The notes below the pieces were generated by a model. That model searched no databases. It had not been told where the DNA came from and was given only the letters and a program-made list of their open reading frames with translations. This document shows, piece by piece, positions 43,735-53,178 of a stretch of DNA of 64,000 nt; the stretch's first letter is position 1; every line of letters starts with the position of its first letter. This DNA comes from Actinoplanes solisilvae (GTDB lineage: Bacteria > Actinomycetota > Actinomycetes > Mycobacteriales > Micromonosporaceae): assembly GCF_003999975.1 (NCBI RefSeq), contig NZ_RJAC01000014.1, positions 1-64,000 on the forward strand, written 5' to 3'. Both the position numbers and the translations under genes were made by a program.

Positions 43735-45935
43735 CCGCGACCATCAACGACCGTCTGCTCGGTCAGCCCTTCGACCGGCTCGACGGCGTGCTCAAGGCAA
43801 CCGGCGCGGCGCCGTACCCGTCCGACGTCTCGATTCCCGGTCAGGCCCACGCCGTGCTGTTGCAGTCGCCGATCGGCGCCGGGCGCATCCGCGCGATCGA
43901 CTCGACGGCGGCCGAGGCGGCACCCGGCGTGGTCGCGGTGATCACCCATCTGAACTCGCCCGCGCTGGGCGAGGCGCCGATGACCGGGCTGGGCGGTCCG
44001 CCGCGCAACCCGTTCACCGACGACCGGGTCCTGCACTACGGGCAGAACGTGGCGGTCGTGGTGGCCGAGCGGCGCGAGCAGGCGATGGCGGCCGCACTGC
44101 TGGTCGACGTCGACTACGAGGTGTCGGCCCCGATCCTCGACATGGACGACCCACGGGCCGCGGTCGAGAACAACGCCTGGGGTCTCGAGACGCACGACGG
44201 CGATGTCGAAGCGGCGCTGGCCGGCGCGCAGGTGACCTACGACGGCACGTTCCGCATCGCGCCCGAGACCAACAACCCGATCGGCCTGTTCACAACGGTG
44301 GCCGAGTGGGACGGCGACCGTTTGACAATCCATGACTCGACGCAGTGGCCGATGATGGTCCGGGCCTCGCTCGCCGCCGTTTTCGGGGTTCCCGAGGCGG
44401 GCGTACGGGTCCTCGTGCCCTACCTGGGCGGTGGCTTCGGCAACGGGCTGCGCACGTGGCCGCACACGATTCTGACCGCGCTCGCGGCCCGCATGCTCGG
44501 CCGGCCGGTCAAACTCACGCTCACCCGTCCGCAGATGTTCACGTCGCTCGGGCACCGCGCGCAGAGCCGGCAGCGGTTGCGCCTGGGGGTCGGCGGCGAC
44601 GGGCGGATGCTCGCGATGGATCACGACGCGACGGCGAGCCTGGCCGCCGAGGAGACGAACTTCTCGGCCATCGTGATCGGCAGCCCCGAGGCGTACGCGA
44701 CCCCGAACGTCGCGACCCACGACCGGCAGGTGCGGCTGAACATCCCGAACCCGAGCTTCATGCGCGCGCCGGGGCACGCCGAGGCGAATTTCGCGATCGA
44801 GTCGGCGCTGGACGAGCTGTCGTACCAGCTCGGGATCGACCCGGTCGAGCTGCGGCTGATCAACCACGCCGACGTACACCCGCGGTCCGGCCTGCCGTGG
44901 TCGAGCAACGCGCTGCGCGAGTGCCTGACCGTGGGAGCCGAACAGTTCGGCTGGAACGATCGCAATCCCGAGCCGCAGAGCATGCGCGACGGGAACAAGC
45001 TGATCGGGTACGGCATGGCGGGCGTGACGTTCGGGTGGTACGCGGCGCCGTGCACGGCGACGATCACGATGGACAGCGCGGGCTCGGTGATCGTGCGGGC
45101 GGCCGCGACCGACATCGGCACCGGAACTTACACGGTCGCCGCCCAGCTCACCGCCGACCTGCTCGGGCTGAGCATGGACGACGTCACCGTGAAGATCGGC
45201 GACAGCGACCTGCCACCGGCGCCGCAGTCGGGCGGGTCGGGGCTGGCCGTCGCGCTGGCCGCCGCCGTGCAGTCGGGGGCGGCGAAGCTGATCGAGGCCC
45301 TGATCGACGCCGTCGGCGACTCCTCGCCGCTGCGGGGCAAGACCGTGGACGAGGTCGTCGCGGAGAACGGCGGGCTACGCCTGCGGGACGACGCCGACGC
45401 CGGGGAGACGTTCCGGGAAATTCTGGGACGGCACGGCCTCGACCATCTCACCGCGGAGGGCACGAGCGACCTGGCCGCCGCCGCGAAGAACGCCAAGATG
45501 GCCACCGCGCCGGCCTTCGCGGCCCGCTTCGTCGAGATCACCATCGACGAGGACCTCGGGCTGCTGCGGGTCAAGCGCCTGCTTTCGGTGGTCGACGGCG
45601 GCCGCCTGCTCAACGCGAAGACGGCCCGTAGCCAGATCATCGGCGGGGCCGTCATGGGCATCGGCATGGCCATGTTCGAGGACACCATCTACGACCAGGA
45701 CACGGGCCGCATCGCCAACGCGACCTTCGGCGACTACCTGGTCCCGGTCAACGCCGACGTCCCCGACCTCGACGTCGTCTTCGTCGGCGAGCCCGACAGG
45801 TTCAGCCCGACCGGCGTGAAGGGCCTCGGCGAGGTCGGCGTGGTCGGGGTGGCCGCGGCCATCGCCAACGCGGTCTATCACGCGACCGGCCGCCGGATGC
45901 GCTCCCTGCCCATCACCATCGACCAGCTCATGTGA
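43731..45935 (+). CDS. Xanthine dehydrogenase-family molybdenum-binding subunit (PaoC-like)
   Basis: 734 residues, overlapping the FAD subunit by ATGA. It contains VPYLGGGFGNGLRTWPH (molybdopterin region), NPSFMRAPGHAEANFAIES, the cofactor loop VRAAATDIGTGTYTVAAQL and the C-terminal GVKGLGEVGVVGVAAAIANA, whose GLGE glutamate is the catalytic base. It probably oxidises an aldehyde to an acid. The end overlaps a convergent LysR gene by eight bases. Confidence 0.92.
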   Translation: MTATINDRLLGQPFDRLDGVLKATGAAPYPSDVSIPGQAHAVLLQSPIGAGRIRAIDSTAAEAAPGVVAVITHLNSPALGEAPMTGLGGPPRNPFTDDRVLHYGQNVAVVVAERREQAMAAALLVDVDYEVSAPILDMDDPRAAVENNAWGLETHDGDVEAALAGAQVTYDGTFRIAPETNNPIGLFTTVAEWDGDRLTIHDSTQWPMMVRASLAAVFGVPEAGVRVLVPYLGGGFGNGLRTWPHTILTALAARMLGRPVKLTLTRPQMFTSLGHRAQSRQRLRLGVGGDGRMLAMDHDATASLAAEETNFSAIVIGSPEAYATPNVATHDRQVRLNIPNPSFMRAPGHAEANFAIESALDELSYQLGIDPVELRLINHADVHPRSGLPWSSNALRECLTVGAEQFGWNDRNPEPQSMRDGNKLIGYGMAGVTFGWYAAPCTATITMDSAGSVIVRAAATDIGTGTYTVAAQLTADLLGLSMDDVTVKIGDSDLPPAPQSGGSGLAVALAAAVQSGAAKLIEALIDAVGDSSPLRGKTVDEVVAENGGLRLRDDADAGETFREILGRHGLDHLTAEGTSDLAAAAKNAKMATAPAFAARFVEITIDEDLGLLRVKRLLSVVDGGRLLNAKTARSQIIGGAVMGIGMAMFEDTIYDQDTGRIANATFGDYLVPVNADVPDLDVVFVGEPDRFSPTGVKGLGEVGVVGVAAAIANAVYHATGRRMRSLPITIDQLM

Positions 45936-46836
45936 GCGTCGGCTCTCCGGCCTCGTCCCACCCGGGGGCGAGGCCGGACGCCGTGCCCCGGAGGATCTCG
46001 ATCAGCGCGGTGGTGGCGGGCGGATCGGGCGGCTCGCCGTAGGTGGCGACGTAGATCCGGCGCGGACTGTCGGGGAGCAGGGTGGCGTGCACGCCCGGGG
46101 TTCGGTGTGCCCGCAGGGCGAGCCCGTTGACGATCGCGACCCCCATGCCGGCGGCGACCAGCGCCTGAGTGATGACCGTGTCGTCGCACGAGTAGGCGAC
46201 CCGGGGTGTGAACCCGGCGCGCTCGCAGGCGCTGATCGTGGCGGCGCGGCAGCGTTCACAGCCGCCGACCCAGGCCGAGTCGCGGTGGTCCTCCAGCCGC
46301 GGCCGGGGCTCGTGACCGATCAGATAGAGCGGGTCGTCCAGCAGGTGAGTCAGCCGGAAATCCTGGTCGCCGGCCGGCCGGTCGTCGTTGCGGAAGATCA
46401 GCGCGATGTCGACCTGTCCCGATCGGAGCATTGTCAGGCCGTCGTCGGGGTGGGCGTCGACCAGGTTCAGCTCGATGCCCGGATGCGCCCGGGACAGCTC
46501 CGACGCCGCCTTCGGCACCAGGGTGCTGAGGACGGTCTGGAAGCCGGCGAGCCGCACCCGCCCGGCACGCAGACCGACCTGGGCGGACAGCTCGGCCGAC
46601 GCGGCGTTCACCCGCCCCAGGATCTCGGCCGCGCGCGCCGCCAGAAGCTGCCCCTCGGGGGTGAGCCGGATGCCGCGGCCCACCCGCTGGACGAGCCCGG
46701 CCCCGGTGGCCGCCTCGAGCCGGGCCAGGTGATGGCTGACCGACGACTGGGAGTAGTGCAGTTCTTTCGCGGCTTCGGTCACCGAGCCGTGCCGGGCGAC
46801 CGCTTCGAGGACCGTGAGCTGAGTCAGGTTCAGCAT
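45928..46836 (-). CDS. LysR-family transcriptional regulator
   Basis: 302 residues. The N-terminal helix-turn-helix (AVARHGSVTEAAKELHYSQS, SVSHHLARLEAATG) is typical. The substrate-binding domain follows with the usual GRVRLAGFQTVLSTLVP start. It is convergent to the molybdenum-enzyme operon, so it may not be its regulator. It faces the dihydrofolate-reductase-like gene across 100 bases, the more likely target. Confidence 0.9.
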   Translation of the reverse strand: MLNLTQLTVLEAVARHGSVTEAAKELHYSQSSVSHHLARLEAATGAGLVQRVGRGIRLTPEGQLLAARAAEILGRVNAASAELSAQVGLRAGRVRLAGFQTVLSTLVPKAASELSRAHPGIELNLVDAHPDDGLTMLRSGQVDIALIFRNDDRPAGDQDFRLTHLLDDPLYLIGHEPRPRLEDHRDSAWVGGCERCRAATISACERAGFTPRVAYSCDDTVITQALVAAGMGVAIVNGLALRAHRTPGVHATLLPDSPRRIYVATYGEPPDPPATTALIEILRGTASGLAPGWDEAGEPTLT

Positions 46837-46936
46837 GCATCGACTTTATCGATGATTCGCGGTCCGCTTTGACATTAGACGTCATGCCAGCCGGGCAGCA
46901 TCATCGGGTGAGGACCGAATCGAAGGAGCACCGGCC

Positions 46937-47572
46937 ATGTCCCTCGCCCGCGTTCACAACTTCGCGATCTCGCTCGACGGCTTCGGGACCGGGGAAGGGC
47001 AGAGCCGCGACGACCACTTCGGCCACGCCGGGGAACGCCTGCACGAATGGATGTTCGCCACGCGGTGGTGGCACGGCACCGAACCGGGCGGCAGCGGCGG
47101 CGTCGACGACGCGTTCACCCGCCAGTTCGAACCGGGCATCGGGGCCGAGATCATGGGGGCCGGCAAGTTCGGCCACCCCGGCTGGCACGAGGACCCGGAC
47201 TGGACGGGCGCGTGGGGCCCGAACCCGCCGTTCCACACGCCGACGTTCATTCTCACCCATCACACGCGACCGTCGATCGAGATGGAGGGCGGCACGACCT
47301 ACCACTTCCTCGACACCTCACCGGCCGAGGCACTGGCCACCGCGCGCAAGGCAGCCGACGGCCGGGACGTCCGGATCGGTGGTGGGCCCACCGTGATCCG
47401 CGACTTCCTGGCCGCCGGCCTCATCGACCACATGCACGTCGCCGTCGTCCCGATCCTGCTCGGCCGGGGCGTACGCCTCTGGGACAACCTCGAGGGCCTC
47501 GAGAAGGACTTCCGGATAGAGTCCGTCTCCTCCCCCAGCGGCGTCACGCACCTGACGTTCACCCGAGCGTGA
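46937..47572 (+). CDS. Dihydrofolate reductase/RibD C-terminal family protein
   Basis: 211 residues; GAAGGAGC lies seven bases before ATG 46937. It has the VHNFAISLDGFGTG start and the nucleotide-binding VRIGGGPTVIRDFLAAGLID plus HVAVVPILLGRGVRLW, all typical of the RibD_C/DHFR-like group. It is probably an NADPH-dependent reductase of unknown substrate. Its 3' end overlaps the diguanylate cyclase gene by 14 bases. Confidence 0.9.
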   Translation: MSLARVHNFAISLDGFGTGEGQSRDDHFGHAGERLHEWMFATRWWHGTEPGGSGGVDDAFTRQFEPGIGAEIMGAGKFGHPGWHEDPDWTGAWGPNPPFHTPTFILTHHTRPSIEMEGGTTYHFLDTSPAEALATARKAADGRDVRIGGGPTVIRDFLAAGLIDHMHVAVVPILLGRGVRLWDNLEGLEKDFRIESVSSPSGVTHLTFTRA

Positions 47573-49025
47573 CGGGCACCGAGGCCTTGCGCGCGCGCTT
47601 CACCTCGTACATCTCCATGTCGGCCCGATGCAGGATCTGGTCGACGGTCATCTCGCCCGGCCCGCTGACGGCCACGCCGACGCTGCTGTCGATCCGGACC
47701 GGGGTGTCCCCGATCAGGACGGGCGATTCCAGCTCCTTGTGCAGGCGCCGGACAACGGCCTCGGCGTTGTCCCGCTCCCCCACATCGGCCAGCACGACGG
47801 CGAACTCGTCCCCGCCCAGCCGGGCCACCACGTCGCGGCCGAGCACCGAACGCCGCAGCGCTGTGCCGAACGCCACCAGCAGCCGGTCGCCCGCCTCGTG
47901 CCCGAGAGCGTCGTTGACCGCCTTGAACCCGTCCAGGTCACCCAGGAGCACCGCGGTCGACTTCCCCGAACGGGCGCCGCGTTCGAGGGCCAGGTGCAGC
48001 GCCTCGTTCAGCCCGGTGCGGTTGGTCAGGCCGGTCAGCCCGTCGGTCACGGCCATCCGCAGGTTCTCGCGCTGGGCCAGCGCCTGACGGGCCACCACGC
48101 AGCCGGTCAGGACGGCCGTACACAGGATCAGGCCCAGCCAGGGCAGCCGGAACCCCTCCTGCGCGGCCACGTAGATCAGCACCCCGAACACCGCCACGAT
48201 CGCCGCGTACGGCATCTTGCTCACGGGGGCGACCGGACGGGCGCGCGCGCCGAGGTCCTCGCCGGCGTGAGCCACCCGCACCTGCTCGAAGGTCGCCGCG
48301 CACAGCAGGAAATGCGCGACGGGCAGGAACAGGAACTCCCACCCGATCGAGCCGAAGTGCGCCGCGGAGAGGTCGTTCCTGGTCAGCAGGGTCTCCCCGA
48401 CGACCCAGCAGAGGGCGGCGAGCATCAGCAGCCGGGCGGTGTGCCGGACCGAGGAGTTGACGCCGCGCATGAGCACCAGCGACATGACGAAGATCAGACC
48501 GACGTCGAGCAGCGGGTGCAGGGCGGCCGAGGCAACGAACTCCGCGGTGCTGCGGTGGTTCGCGATCATCGGGTTGATCACGAGGTGCCAGAGGAAGAGG
48601 CCGGCCGCGGCGGCCACGGTTCCGGCGTCCAGCAGCAGGCGTAGCCCGTGCCCGGGGGCCAGCGGTCGCATCGGCAGCCGGGTCAGGCCGATCAGCAGCA
48701 GGAGGGTCGCCAGGAGCTTGGTGCCGACGGCCGCCACCGGATAGCCGTCGGACGGAAGGTTGTAGAGCACGATCGCGACGGACAGTACGGTGAAGCTGGC
48801 GGCCATCCACCGCCAGGCCGACCGGGTACGGGGATCGAGCCGGGGATGGGTGGCGGCCCGCCAGGCCAGCCCGGTGGCGACCAGAGCGAAGAACCCGATC
48901 ATCGGCCCGAGGACGAGGGCGGCGCGGTTGAGGTTCTGGTCGATGCCGATGATGATGCCGGCCGCCATGCCCGTGCCGAAGACGGCCAGCCCGGCGGCCG
49001 CCGTCCACCTCCAACGCCCCCGCAT
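47559..49025 (-). CDS. Membrane-bound diguanylate cyclase (GGDEF)
   Basis: 488 residues from ATG 49025, preceded by GAGAGGGG. The N-terminal half has about nine to ten membrane helices, like the MHYT/7TM-type sensor regions seen in actinomycete cyclases. The GGDEF domain fills the last about 170 residues, with intact ARLGGDEFAVVLADVG and DGLTGLTNRTGL. The inhibitory RxxD site is absent (the Arg position is Leu), so product inhibition is not expected. It makes cyclic di-GMP, which controls development in these bacteria. No EAL domain is present. Confidence 0.92.
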   Translation of the reverse strand: MRGRWRWTAAAGLAVFGTGMAAGIIIGIDQNLNRAALVLGPMIGFFALVATGLAWRAATHPRLDPRTRSAWRWMAASFTVLSVAIVLYNLPSDGYPVAAVGTKLLATLLLLIGLTRLPMRPLAPGHGLRLLLDAGTVAAAAGLFLWHLVINPMIANHRSTAEFVASAALHPLLDVGLIFVMSLVLMRGVNSSVRHTARLLMLAALCWVVGETLLTRNDLSAAHFGSIGWEFLFLPVAHFLLCAATFEQVRVAHAGEDLGARARPVAPVSKMPYAAIVAVFGVLIYVAAQEGFRLPWLGLILCTAVLTGCVVARQALAQRENLRMAVTDGLTGLTNRTGLNEALHLALERGARSGKSTAVLLGDLDGFKAVNDALGHEAGDRLLVAFGTALRRSVLGRDVVARLGGDEFAVVLADVGERDNAEAVVRRLHKELESPVLIGDTPVRIDSSVGVAVSGPGEMTVDQILHRADMEMYEVKRARKASVPVTLG

Positions 49026-49119
49026 CGGTACCCCTCTCGACCGGGGACGTACGCGCACCGGCTTTCCTTGCCATCGGCCGGGAACGGCGGAATCTGAGAT
49101 CCTGCGGCCTTGAAACGAA

Positions 49120-50019
49120 TCAAGTCGGCGTGGCGAGCCGATGCAGGGCCCGGTGGAGGTGGCCGCCCGTCTCGGCCAGGGCCCGCGCGGCGTCGTCGGT
49201 AGTGGTGCCGGCGATCAGGGTCACCAGGGCGACCTTCGCGTCGCCGCCGGCGTCGGCCAGGGCCTGGCGGCAGCTCTCCAGGTCGGCGCCGGTCGCCTCG
49301 GCCAGGATCCGCAGGCGGCGGTCGCGCAGCTTCGCGTTGGTGGCCAGCATGTCGGTCATCAGATTCGAGTACGTCCGGCCGAGTCGCACCATCGTCGCGG
49401 TGGAGAACGCGTTGAGCACCAGCTTCTGCGCCGTACCGGCCTTCATGCGGGTCGAGCCGGTCAGCACCTCGGGGCCGGTGTCGGGCGCGATGTGCACGTC
49501 GACGGCGTCGGCGATCGGTGACGCGGGGTTGGCCGAGATCAGCACCGTACGGGCTCCGCAGGCGCGGGCGGCGGCCAGAGCGGCCCGCACGTACGGCGTA
49601 CGCCCGCTCGCCGTCAGCCCGACGACGAGGTCTCCTCGCGCAACCTGGCCGCCGATCGCCGCGCCGGCCACCTCGTCGTCCTCGGCGTTCTCGGCCGGGC
49701 GGGTCAGGGCGGCCGGACCGCCCGCGATGTGGGCCATCACCCGGTCCGGCTCGAGCCCGAACGTCGGGATCAGCTCGGCCGCGTCGAGCACCGCGAGCCG
49801 CCCCGAGGTGCCCGCCCCCACGTAGTGCACCCGATGCCCACCGGCCAGCGCCGTCACCGCCAGCTCGACCGCCGCGGCCAGTTCGGGCAAAACCTCGGCC
49901 ACCACCACCGGCACCGCACGGTCCTCGGAGTTGATCAGCTGCAGCAGGTCGACGGTGGACATCCGGTCGATCGTCACGCTGTTCGGGTTGCGTTGCTCGG
50001 TGCGAGCCAGCGGCGTCAC
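49120..50019 (-). CDS. murQ: N-acetylmuramic acid 6-phosphate etherase
   Basis: 299 residues, start GTG 50019 overlapping the murR-like stop by GTGA. The enzyme cleaves the lactyl ether of MurNAc-6-phosphate to give GlcNAc-6-phosphate and D-lactate. The SIS domain is clear (HRVHYVGAGTSGRLAVLDAA), with the family signatures STRMKAGTAQKLVLNAFST and the N-terminal RNPNSVTIDRMSTVDLLQL. It is the committed step of the salvage locus. Confidence 0.95.
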   Translation of the reverse strand: MTPLARTEQRNPNSVTIDRMSTVDLLQLINSEDRAVPVVVAEVLPELAAAVELAVTALAGGHRVHYVGAGTSGRLAVLDAAELIPTFGLEPDRVMAHIAGGPAALTRPAENAEDDEVAGAAIGGQVARGDLVVGLTASGRTPYVRAALAAARACGARTVLISANPASPIADAVDVHIAPDTGPEVLTGSTRMKAGTAQKLVLNAFSTATMVRLGRTYSNLMTDMLATNAKLRDRRLRILAEATGADLESCRQALADAGGDAKVALVTLIAGTTTDDAARALAETGGHLHRALHRLATPT

Positions 50020-50915
50020 CCTCGCACCCGCCGTCCACGCACCGCCGCGTACGTGGCGTCGAGCGCCCCGCGGGTCTCCTGATAGGTACGTTGCGCGACC
50101 CCGACGAACAAGCAGTCGATGACCGTGAGCTGCGCCAACCGGCTCGCCATCGCCCCCGACCGGAACGTCGTCTCCCGCGCCGCCGTGGTCAGCACCAGAT
50201 CGGCGACCCGGGTGATCGGTGACTTCGGAAAATTCGTCAGAGCCACCGTACGGGCCCCGTGCCGCCCCGCCTCGGCGAAAGCGTCGATGGTGTCGGTCGT
50301 CGTGCCCGTGTGCGAGATGCCGAAGGCGACATCGCGCTCGTCGAGCAGTGCCGCGCTGGTCAGGGCCACGTGGGTGTCGCTCCAGGCGTACGCGATGCGG
50401 CCTATGCGGTGCAGCTTCTGCTGGAAGTCGCCGGCCACGAACGCGCTCGCCCCGACGCCGTAGATGTCCACCCGACGCGCGCCGACCACCAGGTCGACCA
50501 CCTGTTCCAGCACCGCGATGTCGATCTGGGACGCGGTCTCCTCGACGGCCCGGGCGTCCGCGAACGCGATCTTCTTGACCACCTGGGCCAGGTCGTCGGT
50601 CTCGCTGATGTCGCTGCCCACCGGGTCGTCGGCGGAGGCGGCCTCGACCGCGCGTCCGGCCTCGGCGGCCAGCGTCAGCCGCAGCTCGGAATAGCCGGCG
50701 AAGCTCATCGCCCGGCAGAACCGGATGACCGTGCTCTCGCTGGAGCCGGCCCGCGCGGCCAGGTCGCTGATCGTCAGGCTGGCGGCGGTGGCGGCCTCCT
50801 CGATGATCACCCGGGCGACCCGCTGCTCGGCCGGGGACAGCGACGGCAGCAGCCCGCGAGCGCGAACCGTGACCGACGTATCCGAGCGCCGCGGCGAGGA
50901 TTTGCGGCCTGTCAT
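50016..50915 (-). CDS. MurR/RpiR-family transcriptional regulator
   Basis: 299 residues from ATG 50915 (a GTG lies six bases upstream). N-terminal helix-turn-helix (AASLTISDLAARAGSSESTV) and C-terminal SIS domain (VDIYGVGASAFVAGDFQQKL, GISHTGTTTDTIDAFAEAG). MurR-type proteins sense MurNAc-6-phosphate through the SIS domain. It overlaps murQ and is divergent from the kinase, so it probably controls both directions from the 41-base region 50916-50956. Confidence 0.9.
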   Translation of the reverse strand: MTGRKSSPRRSDTSVTVRARGLLPSLSPAEQRVARVIIEEAATAASLTISDLAARAGSSESTVIRFCRAMSFAGYSELRLTLAAEAGRAVEAASADDPVGSDISETDDLAQVVKKIAFADARAVEETASQIDIAVLEQVVDLVVGARRVDIYGVGASAFVAGDFQQKLHRIGRIAYAWSDTHVALTSAALLDERDVAFGISHTGTTTDTIDAFAEAGRHGARTVALTNFPKSPITRVADLVLTTAARETTFRSGAMASRLAQLTVIDCLFVGVAQRTYQETRGALDATYAAVRGRRVRG

Positions 50916-50956
50916 GAACACGTTTTCCTTTGCTCCGCGTGGGCTATGTTCACCGG

Positions 50957-51940
50957 ATGACCAGCGCGACGATGGTGATCGGGGTCGATGCGGGGGCCAC
51001 CACCACCCGGTGCGTGGTCGCGACCCTCGACGGCGAGGTGGTGGGCCGGGGCGAGGCCGGCGGCGCGAACCGCAACAGCAGCGGCGGTGAGGTCAGCGCG
51101 ACCCTGGGCGTGGCCCTCGACGCGGCGCTGGGCCCGATCGATCGAGCCGGGGTGCGGCTGGGCGTTCTCGGCGCGGCCGGGTCTTCCGGCGCCGGCCGAG
51201 AGGCTTTCCGTACGGCGGCCACGCGCGCCTGGCACAAGGCGGGGCTGACCGGCGAGGTGGTCACCGCGACCGACCTCGAGGTGGCCTTCGCGGCCGGCAC
51301 CTGCGAACCCGACGGCGTGCTGCTGCTCTCGGGCACCGGGGCGTTGTCGGCGCGGTTCGAGGGCGGCGTGCTGCGGCAGCGCTGCGACGGATACGGCTGG
51401 CTGCTGGGCGACGAGGGTTCGGCGGTCTGGATCGGCGTGCGAGCGCTGCGCGCGGTTCTGGCCGCGCTGGACGGTCGCGGTGAACCGACGGTCCTGGCTG
51501 ACGCCGCCCACGCCCATTTCGGAGTGTCGCCGGCCAGCCGCGAAGACATCGCGCAGGCTTTCGTCGCGGCCGGATTCGCCACCGCCCCCGCCGCCCTCGG
51601 CCGCCTGGCCCCGGCCGTGAGCATCGCCGCCGGAAACGGCGACCCGGTCGCCGCCCGCATCTGCGCCGACGCCGCATCCCGGCTGCTGCACACGTTCGAC
51701 AGCGTCCAACCGCCGCCCGGCGCCACCGTTGTGCTGGCCGGCTCGGTGCTGCTCAGCCCCGGCCCGGTCGCCGAAGCGGTGCGCGCCGGTCTGCGCGAGC
51801 GCACCGCGGCTGAGCCCCGCCCGGCACGAGACGGCGCGGGCGGGGCCGCCGCGCTGGCCGTCGGGCGGCTCACCGGCGCCCCCGTGCCCCCGGTGGTGCA
51901 CGCCCGGCTGACCAGCGCTCACGAGGCGGACCGGGGATAG
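50957..51940 (+). CDS. BadF/BadG-type N-acetylhexosamine kinase (GlcNAc/MurNAc)
   Basis: 327 residues from ATG 50957. MVIGVDAGATTTRCVVATLD is the phosphate-1 loop of the acetate/sugar kinase fold, with LLLSGTGALSARF and GWLLGDEGSAVWIGVRALRA as the second and third loops. This family includes GlcNAc kinases and MurK, which phosphorylates MurNAc and GlcNAc. The position beside murQ favours a MurK-like role, since no PTS enzyme is present. The end overlaps convergent namZ by 22 bases. Confidence 0.85.
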   Translation: MTSATMVIGVDAGATTTRCVVATLDGEVVGRGEAGGANRNSSGGEVSATLGVALDAALGPIDRAGVRLGVLGAAGSSGAGREAFRTAATRAWHKAGLTGEVVTATDLEVAFAAGTCEPDGVLLLSGTGALSARFEGGVLRQRCDGYGWLLGDEGSAVWIGVRALRAVLAALDGRGEPTVLADAAHAHFGVSPASREDIAQAFVAAGFATAPAALGRLAPAVSIAAGNGDPVAARICADAASRLLHTFDSVQPPPGATVVLAGSVLLSPGPVAEAVRAGLRERTAAEPRPARDGAGGAAALAVGRLTGAPVPPVVHARLTSAHEADRG

Positions 51941-53178
51941 AGCAGGTAGGGCCGCCGCTGCCGCTCGAACGCGGCCAGCTCGTCCTTCCACGCCCCGGTC
52001 ACCTCGCCGGTCGTCGCGCCCGCGTCGATCATCGTGCGCAGCCGCGTCGACCCGGTGAGCAGGTCGATCCAGTAGCGGGTGCTGTCGAGCCGCCACGCGA
52101 ACGCCGCTTCCTTGCGCGCCTCGACGAGCATTCCCACCGCCGTACGGATGGGGTCGAAGACGCCCTGGTCGACGACCTTGACCTCGACACCCGCGCACAG
52201 CGTGTTGGCGAATTTGTTGAACGTCGGGGTGAAGTAGGCCTCGCGGAACTCGACCCCCGGCAGGTTCAAAGCGGAGACCCGGTCACCCCAGTGGTAGTCG
52301 AACCCCGGCCCGCCGATCAGCTCGAACGGCCGTGTCGTGCCCCGCCCTTCGGACAGCGACGACACCCCCTCGAACATCCCCGTGCCGGGATAGACGACGG
52401 CGGTGTCCTGGGTGGGCATGTTGGGGCTGGGCAGCACCCACGGCAGGTCGGTGTCGCCCGCTCGCAGCCGCCCGTGCCAGCCAGTGCAGGTGATCACCTC
52501 GAGGTCGACCGCGCCCGACAGGAACTCGCCGTTGTAGAAGCGGGCCAGCTCCCCCACCGTCATCCCGTGCTGCTGCACGATTTTGAGCCGTCCCACCCCG
52601 GACGTGAAGCCGTCGGTCATCATCGGCCCGTACGCGCGACCGCCGATCGGGTTGGGCCGGTCGAGCACGACGTAGCGGAGCCCGAGCCGGGCGGCCGCCG
52701 CCATCGAGTCGTACAGCGTGTAGATGTAGGTGTAGAAACGGGCGCCGACGTCCTGGATGTCGAAGACGATCGTCCGGACGCCCGACGCCGTGAACATGGA
52801 AACCCATTTGTCCTGTGTGGCCAGGTAGGCGTCGTAGACGGTCAGCCCCGTGCGCGCGTCGATGCCGGTGCCCTCGCTGCCGCCGGCCTGGGCCGAGCCG
52901 CGGAAGCCGTGCTCGGGCCCGAAAACCCCGCCGATCGTCACCCCGTCCGCGTGCATCCGGTCGACGAGATGCCGGTATTCGCGGTCGACCCCGGTCGGGT
53001 TGGAGACGATCCCGATCCGCTGTCCCCGCACCGCCTGCCATCCGGTGGCGGCGAGCCGGTCCATTCCCGTTCGGATCGGCAGGCGCGGCAGCAGTCCGGG
53101 CTTCGCCTCAGCCGGTGCGGCGCCGAGCGACAGTCCGATTCCCGCCGCCCCCGCCGCGAGCAAGCCTCGCCTTTTCAC
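51919..53178 (-). CDS. namZ: Exo-beta-N-acetylmuramidase NamZ (DUF1343)
   Basis: 419 residues, start GTG 53178 overlapping the nagZ stop by GTGA and preceded by GGAGG. A signal peptide (KRRGLLAAGAAGIGLSLGAA) shows export. The family signatures are GVFGPEHGFRG, where the Glu is the likely catalytic residue, VFDIQDVGARFYTYIYTLYD, YVVLDRPNPIGG and VLPSPNMPTQDTAVVYPGTG. It releases MurNAc from the non-reducing ends of peptidoglycan fragments, complementing NagZ. Confidence 0.93.
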   Translation of the reverse strand: MKRRGLLAAGAAGIGLSLGAAPAEAKPGLLPRLPIRTGMDRLAATGWQAVRGQRIGIVSNPTGVDREYRHLVDRMHADGVTIGGVFGPEHGFRGSAQAGGSEGTGIDARTGLTVYDAYLATQDKWVSMFTASGVRTIVFDIQDVGARFYTYIYTLYDSMAAAARLGLRYVVLDRPNPIGGRAYGPMMTDGFTSGVGRLKIVQQHGMTVGELARFYNGEFLSGAVDLEVITCTGWHGRLRAGDTDLPWVLPSPNMPTQDTAVVYPGTGMFEGVSSLSEGRGTTRPFELIGGPGFDYHWGDRVSALNLPGVEFREAYFTPTFNKFANTLCAGVEVKVVDQGVFDPIRTAVGMLVEARKEAAFAWRLDSTRYWIDLLTGSTRLRTMIDAGATTGEVTGAWKDELAAFERQRRPYLLYPRSAS

